From Ichthyophis bannanicus (lineage: Eukaryota; Chordata; Amphibia; Gymnophiona; Ichthyophiidae): 64,000 nt of DNA. The notes beneath the pieces were generated by a model that saw only the letters and a list, made by a program, of their open reading frames with translations, had not been told where the DNA came from and ran no database searches. The translations under genes were made by a program, and so were the position numbers. Positions 33,490 through 42,719 of this stretch are shown piece after piece. The DNA lies in NCBI GenBank assembly GCA_033557465.1, contig CM066035.1, forward strand, positions 908,207,309 to 908,271,308. Reading direction: 5' to 3'. Positions within the stretch are counted from its first letter, which is position 1. Each line of letters starts with the position of its first letter.

Positions 33490-34445
33490 GGCCGTTTGTT
33501 TTTAGAATACTTTTGCTCCTGTGAACATTGGAGAATTTAGAAAATTGGTTAAGAAAGCTGCTAGGAGTAGTTGTCTGCTTGATCCTTACCAACAACTCTT
33601 TTCCTTTATATCCCAGATATAGTTTCCATAAATTGTTTATGCTTGTATTATTAGGTTTACTATCTGCAGCTATGTTTTATCCATTGGTTGGTGATATAAT
33701 CCTAACTCCTATTCCTAAGGCTATAAAGGGCACTTTATCTCTTCCATCAAATTATAAGCCTTTTGCCAATTTACCTTTTGTAACCAAATTAATGGATGGA
33801 ATTGTTGACAAGCAACTACAACAATAGCTTGATCAGCGTAATTTTTTGCATTCATCTCAACTGGGTTACTGTAGTTTCTTCAGTAAAGAAACCTTTGAAT
33901 TATGAAATCTGCTTATTATTAGACATGGGTAGGCTCGTCTCGTGCATTTGGATTTAACAGCCTCTTTTGACTTAGAAATCATAAGCTTTCTTTATTAAAA
34001 CCGAGTGAATGTGATATTCCAGTGGTTTCATGATTTTTTGAACAATAGGAAATATAGGGGCATTTTTACTTTAATGTGGCAGTTTACCATGCAGTCAGCC
34101 CCAAAACATAACGTGAGGTTGGTACCAGACCCACAGTAGCAAATAAAGGCATGACTGACATGTCCCCATGTAATTAGTGTGTGGTTCACACCACCCCCAC
34201 GCTAAGCGTAACACTGACGGTTAGTATGCATTAAAAATGCCCGCGTTAACCACAGTGCATATGCTCCACCCCTGGACTGCCCAGTGTCCGTCCCTAACCC
34301 TTATTGTGGTTTAGTAAACATACCCTATAGAGTAAAGTTTGGTCAGCAATTATCAGAAGGATGGAATACTGATTGTTGTATATGTCAGTGTTCTTCCTTA
34401 TCCCCGGTTTTATTAAATACATATTTTAGTTCTGGATTATTTTCC
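33490..34445 (+). pseudogene. Degenerate L2-type RT fragment, interrupted by a MITE
   Basis: The plus strand encodes IILTPIPKAIK, SNYKPFANLPFVTKLMD, then with stops HLDLTASFD-like residues, a FLNNRKY stretch and, after the 34057-34326 insertion, FGQQLSEG followed by SSLSPVLLNTY. These correspond to L2 RT motifs 1-4 (NYRPISNLPF, the AFD region, GVPQGSSLSPVL). Many stops and shifts show great age. It is a different and older family from the L2 at 24653. Confidence 0.7.
34057..34326. mobile_element. Short Harbinger-like MITE inside the L2 fragment
   Basis: GGGGCATTTTTACTTTAATG and TGTGGTTTAGTAAACATACC are inverted family-type termini. ATA flanks both sides (34054-34056 and 34327-34329). Removing the element rejoins the L2 reading (NNRKY to KFGQQL), independent support for the borders. 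Confidence 0.75.
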
Positions 34446-34448
34446 GAT

Positions 34449-34570
34449 GTACATTTATTTATTTATTTAGCTGTACTTATATACCGCCTTTCACCAGGTC
34501 AAAGCAGTTTGCAAAATCAAGGGGGAAATACAATGAGAGAAGTTATAACATAGGTAAAAAAAGGGGGGGG
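34449..34570 (-). repeat. SINE 3' tail fragment, inverted
   Basis: TTTATTTATTTA is followed by ATATACCGCC and AAAGCAGTTTGCAAAATC, the inverse of the SINE 3' end. It breaks off in a G run at 34563. Confidence 0.6.
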
Positions 34571-34670
34571 GGGCATTCATTTTTAATCCAAATGTGAAAG
34601 TGAAAAATCCAAGATCTTTCTTTTGCCAAGTTCTAGTGCCAGAAATTCCGTGAAATCAAGTCTAAATATG

Positions 34671-34768
34671 TTATCAGAGACATTTATCAAGCCTAATCCA
34701 GTTCCTGGTTGATGATAACTACTTGGGCAAACAGGATCTGGATTAGGCTTGCTAAATGTCTCTGATAG
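34671..34768. repeat. Inverted repeat with arms of about 30 bp
   Basis: ATCAGAGACATTTATCAAGC with CTAATCCAG is mirrored by CTGGATTAGGCTTGCTAAAT with GTCTCTGATA, with one mismatch in the arms around a 36-bp spacer. It lies immediately before copy 7. Confidence 0.75.
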
Positions 34769-35088
34769 TGTACTTAGGGGTATGTTTACTAAAGCGCAGT
34801 AATGTTACCGGTGTTAAGTGCAGTGTTAACGTGAGCAATGACATATAAGGAAGTGGGCATACCGGCTGTTTAATGCACAGTAAAGGGCGCCATGGCCACT
34901 TAGCGCACGCTAATGGGACATTGCACGTTAAAGCTGAAGACCAAAGCACATTACAAGGCTGACAAGGAGCTTTATAAGGTGCCCTATAGGGTGCCTTATA
35001 AGGTGCCTTATAGGGCGCCCTAACTTAAGGCGCCCTATAAGGCACCCTATAGACAACACCGCAAAAGCACAAATCACGCTGAACACAA

Positions 35089-35599
35089 GAGAAACAGTCA
35101 CAGGCGTGAATAAAGGGAAAGACAGAGTCCTTTATTAAACCAACGACCGCCCGACACAGACCGTGTTTCGTACCCTTCATCAGGGGCTAGCCAGGCAAAG
35201 AAACTAAAAACATAAACATAAGAATCAAAAAAATGATAAAAGAACAAACAAGCCAAGCCAATAAAAACATTAAAAACAATAATAGTAAAAAACATTAAAA
35301 ACATTAAATATATGAAGCAAGATTAAACCAATATAAATATATAAAAAAAATATATAAAAAAATATATAAAAAACAATGATACAATAAATATAAACATGAA
35401 GATTAAAACAATAGTGCTCGGGACCTAATACAAAGTGTGTGTGAGTAAAGTTTACTAACCTCTGTTGCGATTCATAAAATAAAGCTTACTTCACAGTTTG
35501 TGCAAACATATAGATTATATACTAATGCTAGAAAACATAAATAATACAATTAAAAAGTGATAAAAACATATGGCAAAACATTGCATTTCAATTAAAAAA
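35089..35599 (-). repeat. Left inverted pLTR arm
   Basis: Its minus strand reads the same as 37992-38505 from TTAATTGAAATGCAATG to CTGTGACTGTTTCTC, including a TA-rich microsatellite near 35340-35370 that differs in length between arms. A few substitutions (for example CGAAACACGG against TGAAACATGG) separate the two. Confidence 0.85.
35149..35190 (-). ncRNA. Candidate hammerhead ribozyme, left pLTR arm
   Basis: On the minus strand, CTGATGA (35177-35183) and GAAA (35166-35169) flank AGGGTAC. Stem III pairs ACAC with GTGT perfectly (35063-style loop GGTCT), followed by the cleavage C at 35153. Stem I pairs GCCC with GGGC across the site. Stem II is only weakly paired. The core is better kept than in the right arm. 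Confidence 0.5.
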
Positions 35600-35608
35600 A
35601 TGTTTTAA

Positions 35609-35938
35609 TTGGAATGCAATGTTATCTCTGTCATTCAGTGTCCATGTAAAACGCTCTATGTAGGTAAAACCACCCGCCCTATTAGGACCAGAATAGTGGA
35701 ACATAAAAGCTGCATCAAACGCCAATTAACTGACAAGCCGTTGGTCCAACACTGGCTTGATGCATGTCATAAAATTATGGATCTTAAGTTTTTTGTCAAT
35801 AAGAAAGTTAAAACCAATTGGAGGGGTGGAGACATGAACAAGACTATTATGAGACTTGAACAAAGGTTCATCTTCCGTTTGGATTCCTTGGCTCCTGCGG
35901 GGTTGAACTTGGAGACAGACTTGTCAGTCTTTTTATGA
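35609..35938 (+). pseudogene. Penelope GIY-YIG endonuclease domain (C-terminal remnant)
   Basis: The 109-codon frame has VISVIQCPC (the GIY-like strand), LYVGKTTRP (YIG motif with K and T), RIVEH (catalytic Arg and following Glu-His) and a C-terminal LEQRFIFRLDSLAPAGLNLE. This order is that of the GIY-YIG domain that nicks target DNA for Penelope-like elements. It starts on TTG directly after an in-frame TAA at the arm junction, so the start is a truncation point rather than a real initiation site. The domain itself looks intact, but without its reverse transcriptase it is a remnant. Confidence 0.85.
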
Positions 35939-37413
35939 TCTTGTATTATATGTGTTCACCGCCTCTAAGATGTCAAATGTTGTCTGGTTTGATTAACGCT
36001 TTTCTGTTTCTAATACAACTTTGGTCTCCTGGCTTGTTTTCCAGGCTGGCTTACTCGTATTCCTATCATTTACGTATGGTTCATATACATTTCAGCGCCC
36101 ATAGGTTAGCTCAATGATATTCTTCTTTGATTTTTAAGTTTGTTGGGAGTCTTGTCCTTTATATCTTATGACCCTTGGATGCAATGGCTGGCACCTTTCC
36201 CATATCAGTTCTCCTTTGTTTGTGGAACGGATCTTGATTCTTCAAATTCCTATTCATTTAATTGTTTACCATGACCTAGAGTCGACACTAGGTACTGACA
36301 GCACTGTAACAATGTTTTGGTTTTTACTGTTTCCCCTACGTGCTCTGTTTGGTAAAGTTTTTTTGTTATTTATTCACATGTGCCCCCAGGTATTTTAATT
36401 ATTTATTTATTTATGCTTTTACGTTTGGCACCATATCATTGATTGTTTTGTTAGCAATGGCACTCATCTCGATGTAGGGCCACCTCCTTTAGTTGTTTTA
36501 TCTGAGCGGTTTTCCTCGACTTCTCTTTTTTAATTCAGTTTTTATATCACATTTAGGACCACCCATATCATGGATTTCTTTTGATCTTACGGTCTTCCTC
36601 ATGTGTTTTGTTTGGTTAGGTTCGTTTGCTTGTTATTTATTCATATGTGACTGCAGGCGTTTTAGTATTTTATTCATTTAGTCAGTCATGCTTTTATACA
36701 TCTGGCATTTTGACATAGTTATTTACGGCACTTATCTCTTTGTGGGGCTACTTCCTTAGTGGTTCTATCGGAGAGGTTTGCTTTGACCATTCTCTACACC
36801 CATCGTTTTCAATTTAGTCTTTATCTCATATTTAGTATTATCCACATCGTGTATAGTTTAATGCTGGAAATGGTATTCAGTTCTAGATGACACACGAGCA
36901 TCTTTTGTTTAGATTTTTAAGCATATATTTTTATTTTTACTTTTCTAAGCTCTATATTCTTATGCCTTATATGAGTGGTCTGATTCAGTTCATTTAGTTT
37001 CTATATTCTTTATGAGTCCCGCCAATCTCAGACTCCGCCTCTTTCTTTTTCTTCTTAAGCGCATGTGTGGGCGTCCTCTTCCCCTCTGCGCGTCAACTGA
37101 GTTTTGACGGCAGTTTCTTGAGGTATGTGCTCACTCTCAACTTAACGTTTCATGTTCTTTATGATTCAATTTTTTGTTGTCAGAGTCTATAAAGGTTGGT
37201 GATCATGTTTTGTTTACATTGTGGCTCACAGTTTAATTTAATTTATCTACAACACGTAGTTTCGTGCCCTTAGGTACTTCCACGTTTTTTCGGTCCACAT
37301 ATAGATACACGATTGCATCAGCCTTTCTGCTCCTCCTTTTTAAAAACAAAATTTCAGCAGGTTAATAATAAGGGTCAGCAGTTACATTAGCATGTTTAAT
37401 TTATTTTATTCTC

Positions 37414-37532
37414 AACTATATCGATCTGTATGATTATAGTGGTGGGCAATTTTTAGCTCAGTTTTATTTCTAACCTAAATAAAACTGAGCTAAAAATTGC
37501 CCACCACTATAATCATACAGATCGATATAGTT
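37414..37532. repeat. Perfect 56-bp-arm hairpin in the Penelope element
   Basis: Arms 37414-37469 and 37477-37532 are exact inverses, starting AACTATATCGATCTGTATGA and ending with the inverse of the same, around the 7-base loop CTAACCT. I see no mismatch in 56 pairs. Confidence 0.9.
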
Positions 37533-37991
37533 CACACGCATCGATATATACACACGCATCTCCGGGTCTCTAATTAACCCTCTGTACCCATATGATTTTT
37601 ACTGTTGTTTATATAGAAATGCGGCAGCATCACCCTGATGGTTCCTTCTTGTTTGATATTTTAGACTGTTTTCATATGTGCTGGCCCTATTCTATACGTG
37701 CATGTTGTCACTTTCCCCTTTTTTGACAACACATGGTCAATATTATAACTTATACGTTTATATAATTTTTATTGACTCACTCCTATTGAGGTCTCCTGAG
37801 ACAACATTGTTTTTTGATACCCTTTTCATGCACAAATTTTTGCGGTACTACATGTATTTGGTCTCATATCCTGTCCTTCTCCTCCTCTCTCTGTGTTCTC
37901 TGATTACATAAATTATTGCTGCACTTGTAGTATTTTTAATTGGTTTGTCTCCATATCCTGTCCTTTTCCTCCTCTCATTGTGTTCTTCGAT

Positions 37992-38505
37992 TTTTAATTG
38001 GAATGCAATGTTTTGCCATATGTTTTTATCACTTTTTTAATTGTATTATTTATGTTTTCTAGCATTAGTATATAATCTATATGTTTGCACAAACAGTGTG
38101 AAGTAAGATTTATTTTATGAATCGCAACAGAGGTTAGTAAACTTTACTCACACACACTTTGTATTAGGTCCCAAGCACTATTGTTTTAATCTTCATGTTT
38201 ATATTTATTGTATCATTGTTTTATATATATATATATTTTATATATTTTTTTATATATTTATATTGGTTTAATCTTGCTTCATATATTTAATGTTTTTAAT
38301 GTTTTTTACTATTATTGTTTTAATGTTTTTATTGGCTTGCCTTGTTTGTTCTTTTATCATTTTTTTGATTCTTATGTTTATGTTTTTAGTTTCTTTGCCT
38401 GGATAGCCCCTGATGAAGGGTATGAAACATGGCCTGTGTCGGGCGGTCATTGGTTTAATAAAGGACTCTGTCTTTCCCTTTATTCACGCCTGTGACTGTT
38501 TCTCA
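37992..38505 (+). repeat. Right pLTR arm of the Penelope element
   Basis: The arm begins TTTTAATTGGAATGCAATGT, a phrase repeated at the start of the GIY-YIG frame (35603-35623), and ends CTGTGACTGTTTCTC. It carries a TA microsatellite (38222-38260), the ribozyme-like core and TTTAATAAAGG, a possible polyadenylation signal. Confidence 0.85.
38403..38446 (+). ncRNA. Candidate hammerhead ribozyme, right pLTR arm
   Basis: CTGATGA (38410-38416) and GAAA (38424-38427) flank AGGGTAT. Stem III pairs ACAT (38427-38430) with GTGT (38436-38439), including one wobble, before the cleavage C (38440). Stem I pairs GCCC (38406-38409) with GGGC (38441-38444). Stem II is minimal. Confidence 0.5.
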
Positions 38506-38644
38506 GACACAGATAGACAGACAGAAGGATGGTTGGCAACTATGATGAGGGTATTATGTGTTGGCAGCACAGATCTGCAGAGATATTACTGCTACACGAA
38601 TGACAAGTAGTTGTGTAAGACAGGCATAAAAAAGGAGAACAAAG

Positions 38645-38705
38645 AGGAATTGAACCTATGACCACTGCCTAGGAAGTCATTGCATTAACCAGTGGGCTAT
38701 ACCTC
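38645..38705 (-). repeat. tRNA-like box in copy 7, inverted
   Basis: The minus strand has TAGCCCACTGGTTAATGCAA and GGTTCAATTCC, both close to polymerase III boxes. It is in the same place, beside the palindromic array, as in copies 2, 3, 4 and 6. Confidence 0.5.
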
Positions 38706-39289
38706 TATGGCTTTTATCATAGCAATGGCTGGCTATGAAAGACTGCAGGTCACAAAATGTCTGCTGTGGTTACCAGGATAGGGTAAACCCACCAGTGCCC
38801 ATGGTGCAATGCACATGCAGAACAGCAGTCTATATCTGATCACTGCATGAGGTATGCACCTCTACAACACCTCAGCTTGGTAGGGGGAACTGACCATATG
38901 TGTTACTGGCACAGAGTAGCTACAGACCATTGTGCGGGTTCTGTGCTCATCCTGAGGGTGAGGTGGGGCACCCAGCACCAGGTCCGCAGTACCCGGGTTG
39001 GTTGAGATAGGCTTTGCTGCAGGTCCTCATCAGTGCATGACAGGTACTCCTTGCAGACACACCTAGGATAATCCTGTGCCAATCTGTATTCCCCAGTCAC
39101 ATCTAGCCCTTGTGGACGATGATGCACCCAGAGTAGTGCATATTCAGTATGGTTTGCCATGGTCACTTGTTATAGGAGCAGGGAGAGGTCTGGACTCACA
39201 TGTGGATTATGTAGCACCACCTACCAAACTGCTGTCTCTGGATCAAGGTGGTGGACAGGATCCGCTCCCAACAGATCCACACTCTACAC

Positions 39290-39800
39290 CAGGGTGTCCA
39301 ACCCTGTCCTGGAGGGCTGCAATCCTGGCAGGTTTTTGGGATAGCCCTAATGAATATGCATGAGATATATATGCATCAGAGATATCCTGCCAACCTGACT
39401 GGTGTGTGGCCCTTCAGGACTGGATTTGGAGACCCTTGCCTTACACCTCTGTCATTTAAGATTGTGAGTGGGCAAGGTACAGATGTCCTAGATATCAAAA
39501 GAGTAGATAGAATTTGTCACATTCCTCCTCTTTAGACAACATTTTGGTGGTGGTGAGAAGCGAGGCGGAATGTGACAAATTCTATCTACCCTTTTGATGT
39601 CTAGGATATCTGCACCTTTCCCACTCACAATCAAATGACAGAGGTGTAAGGCAGGGGTCTCCAAATCCAGTCCTGAAGGGCCACAAACCAGTCAGGTTGG
39701 CAGGATATCTCTAATGCATATATATCTCATGCATATCATTAGGGCTATCCCGAAAATCTGCTAGGGTTGCCGCCCTCCAGGACAGGGTTGGACACCCCTG
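39290..39800. mobile_element. 511-bp nested palindromic hAT MITE
   Basis: CAGGGTGTCCAACCCTGTCC and GGACAGGGTTGGACACCCCTG are inverted ends. Inside, a second palindrome (CCTCTGTCATTTAAGATTGT and its inverse) occupies about 39447-39640, so the whole block folds back on itself with arms near 250 bp. Flanking CTCTACAC and CTCTAGGG share CTCTA, a decayed form of the CTCTAGGA target used at 11131. Confidence 0.75.
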
Positions 39801-40577
39801 CTCTAGGGAGTGCACATGTTTATGTTGTATGTGCAATGTAGGGTAAAATGTAGGGACATGGTCTGCAGGAGCCACAGCTGGGACATGAACCTGTGACCTT
39901 CTGCCCCACACTGGCTGCATGTACTGCACCATACTGTTGCCACAGAGGCAGGCCAGTCCCTGGGGATACCATGACCGTTCATCAGACAGATCTTGTCTGT
40001 TGCACTGCACGCCATCCACCTGAACAGGGCTTGGCCTTGGTCTGCTGTGGGCAGATGCTACTGCCCCGCTTCACCACCAGCACCCCTCCCCCACCATGCT
40101 GACATGCCCATATGCTGGTGGTGCTGGTGGTGCTGGTGGTGTGCAGTCCCAGGCCATCCAGTGTGCAGGTAGGCAGCTGCCTAGGGTGTAGGGTCTGGGG
40201 TAGGAGTGCCTACATTGACATCCATGCTTCCCCCCTGCACCGCCTGCCAATGTTATGTGCCCTTTGGGGTACCTGCTGGGTAATGTCCCCTGGATGGTAC
40301 ACTGTGGGACACAGACTCCTGGGCATGTTTGACCTTGGTCAGTTGCTGTCTTGCTGATTTCCAGTTTCTGTGTTCCTATGTGCCACCTAGACATCTGCCT
40401 AGTCCACCCTGTGCCCCAGCTGCCCCACTGCATGTCCTGCCTGCAGCCCCTTATGCCCCATTTGCAGCATCACCATGGTGCCCTTTCATACTTGGGCACT
40501 ATGCTTTTGCTGCACATGTAGCACTACTATCACTTTTTTTGGGCCCCCTGCCTATGCTGTACATTGCTGACACTGAA

Positions 40578-40795
40578 ATTTATTTTATTGTATTTAGTTA
40601 AAATGATTTAATATATCACTTTATCTTTAAATCAAACTGGTTAGCACATCAAACAATCAAGAGTGGGAGGGTGAATACATGCAGTGGATACATTGACTTG
40701 TGTGGTGTGGGCGAGCAGTGTGATTGATTAACTGGTGAGCTATATACATTGTAAACTATGAACAGGGGCTATATACATTGTGAACTATGGTTTCT
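40578..40795 (-). repeat. SINE-like insertion in copy 7
   Basis: The conserved family phrase CTGACACTGAAATGGTTTCTC is split after GAAAT by about 215 bases that begin TTATTTTATTG and include ATATCACTTTATCTTTAAAT, resembling an inverted SINE 3' end (compare 7570-7620). A short internal duplication, GCTATATACATTGTGAACTATG, repeats at the far side. Confidence 0.5.
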
Positions 40796-41075
40796 TTCTC
40801 TTGCAAATGTGCATCTAACGACAGGTTTTCACTTGCGGTAATGTTCGGCCCTTCAGTCCCCCTGCGATGGTGTAGCAGGAGCATCTCCCTGCCCACTCCC
40901 TGCCCATTGACCCCTTCTCTCCGCCCTCTCTCCACCCTCTGCAGGACTTAACATGGCTGGCGACGTTAATGCACGCTAACATTGCATCTGGTAACGTTAA
41001 CGCGAGTTAACGTTACTTATCGCGCAATAATGTAGCTGCTGCTACGTTACCGCGGTTTAGTAAACATACCCCTTA

Positions 41076-41602
41076 GACATGGTTTTACAGAATTTCTGGC
41101 ACAAGAACATGGCAAAAGAAAAATATTTGGCGTAAATCTCTACAGCAGGAGTCAATAGATTCACAAGGCAAAAAAAATCCAGTTAGCATGTTCCAGAGAC
41201 CTCAGACCTGACAAACTTTGGGCTAATCAGGAAACAGGAAGATCACCAGCAATACAAGAGTTAAAAGCAGGCTGTCAAAAGCAAGTCACTAAGGAAATGT
41301 GATGGCTCTTCTGTAATATGCCTACCAAGTCTGGAGTGCAAGAAAAAAAAGCCAGTTAGGTTTTTTATTTGCCTAGTATTTTTTCTGCTACGTTTTTTGT
41401 TTAGGAAGCAACCACAGCTACCTCTTTAATTAACAAAATTGCCCTGAAATAAAAATTTATAGAAACAAAACAAAACAAAATGAAAATGTATTGAAACAAA
41501 ACAAAATAAAATGAAACAATCCTGCAAAAAACACAGGAAATGAAACAAAATCTAATTATTTTGGCTGCACACCCCTAGATATTTCATGTTATTGTTACTG
41601 AA
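41076..41602. other. AT-rich spacer with A-rich simple repeat
   Basis: An AAACAAAACAAAATGAAA-type simple repeat occupies about 41450-41550. At 41085-41125 the phrase GAATTTCTGGCAC...GGCAAAAGAAA is an inverted match to 34605-34655 on the other side of copy 7. No gene is visible. Confidence 0.5.
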
Positions 41603-42057
41603 GGGCCTGTTTACTAAAGGGTGTTAAGGGAGCCAGTGTGCCATTAACACCTGTTATCAGCACCCTTAACACGGAAAATGAGTGTTAAAGGCTCCAGCAG
41701 CGTTAAGGGCGCAGTAGGCAGAGTGGGCGTTAATGGGGCGGAGAGTGGACGTTAACGGCATGTGCTCCCTTAACACTTGTTGCACAACATGTTTAAAAGC
41801 TCTTTAACGCTAGAAACCCTAATGCAAAGTAAAACCTTGCGGAAAAGGTTATTTAGAGGGGAGAGAGCCTATTTAATGTGTGCAATGTGATGCACTGACA
41901 AGAAAGCCCCAGACAGTGATAGTAGTGCTGTATTAGCAGCATCAGCATGGTATGAAAGGGCACTATGTTGATGGTGCAAATGGGGCAAAGGAGGTGTCAT
42001 GTGGGTCATGCAGTGGGGGTTGCTGGTGCACAGGGCAGACTACGCAGCTGCCCAGGT

Positions 42058-42585
42058 GCACATAAGGTCATAAGATATGCCATACTGGGTCAGGCCAAGG
42101 TCCATCAAGCCCAGTATCCTGTGTCCAACAGTGGCCAGTCTAGGTCACAAGTACCTATCAGTTTCCACAAAATACACAGGTTCCACAATGCCTGTACTGG
42201 GACAAGCAGTGGATTTCCCGGGTCCCCTTGACTAATAGTTTATGGACCTTTCCTCCAGGAAGCTGTCCAAACCTTTCTGAAATCCAGCTACATGAACAAC
42301 TTTTACTACACCCTCAGGTAATGAATTCCAGAGTTTGATTGATTGAAAAAATATTCTCTCTTATTAGTCTTAAATGGGTTACACTGTAGCTTCATTGCAT
42401 GTCCCCTAGTCTTGCTACATTTTGATGATGTAAACAATCGATCTACGCTTACCCATTCCACTCCACTTGTTAATATATAGACTTCTATCATATCTCCCCT
42501 CAGCCATCTCTTCTCCAAGTTGAAGAGCCCTAACCTCTTTAATCTCTCCTTATAGGGATATCCTTCCATCCGCATTACCATCTGT
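42058..42585 (-). pseudogene. CR1-type LINE, 5'-truncated, second family
   Basis: The minus strand encodes YKERLKRLGLFNLEKRWLRGD and, downstream, SKTRGHAMKLQ and KREYFF, the C-terminal end of a CR1 polymerase. The 3' UTR contains the inverse of GATATGCCATACTGGGTCAGG, widely seen in CR1-type 3' ends, and finishes in a CTTATGAC-like short tandem tail at 42058. It differs in sequence from the 61668 family. Confidence 0.8.
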
Positions 42586-42719
42586 GATGTCCATCATGAT
42601 TCCACAGTGAAAGTGGCTGCACACAGACATGCTGCTACGGAAAGGTGATGTGCCACATGGGATGGTTCAAGGGTCCTGGCACCCTAGGCAGAGATCCTGA
42701 CTCCCCCCCCCCCCACTAC

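Larger units (their letters stand above)
35089..38505 (+). mobile_element. Penelope-like retroelement with inverted pLTR arms
   Basis: The arms 35089-35599 and 37992-38505 are inverted copies, nearly identical throughout. The interior encodes a GIY-YIG domain (35609-35938, plus) next to the left arm, then about 2 kb of AT-rich non-coding sequence. Terminal repeats in inverted orientation and a C-terminal GIY-YIG are Penelope features. The reverse transcriptase is absent, so this copy is 5'-truncated and cannot move by itself. High arm identity suggests a fairly recent insertion into copy 7. Confidence 0.85.
34777..41072 (+). mobile_element. Large Harbinger-like element, copy 7, with nested insertions
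   Basis: The ends GGGGTATGTTTACTAAAGCG and GGTTTAGTAAACATACCCC are flanked by TTA at 34774-34776 and 41073-41075. The AAGGTGCC array lies at 34965-35050. A Penelope element (35089-38505) interrupts it there, and family sequence resumes at about 38510 with a tRNA-like box (38645-38705), a 511-bp hAT palindrome (39290-39800), an internal tRNA-like box (39870-39945, minus), a SINE-like insert (about 40578-40790) and the GC box (about 40885-40945). Without the inserts it would be about 2.2-2.9 kb. Confidence 0.8.

Noticed and set aside
38208..38495. Membrane protein of 95 codons rich in Tyr, Ile and Phe
   Set aside because: It is the translation of the AT-rich Penelope terminal repeat, and is equally open in the inverted arm.
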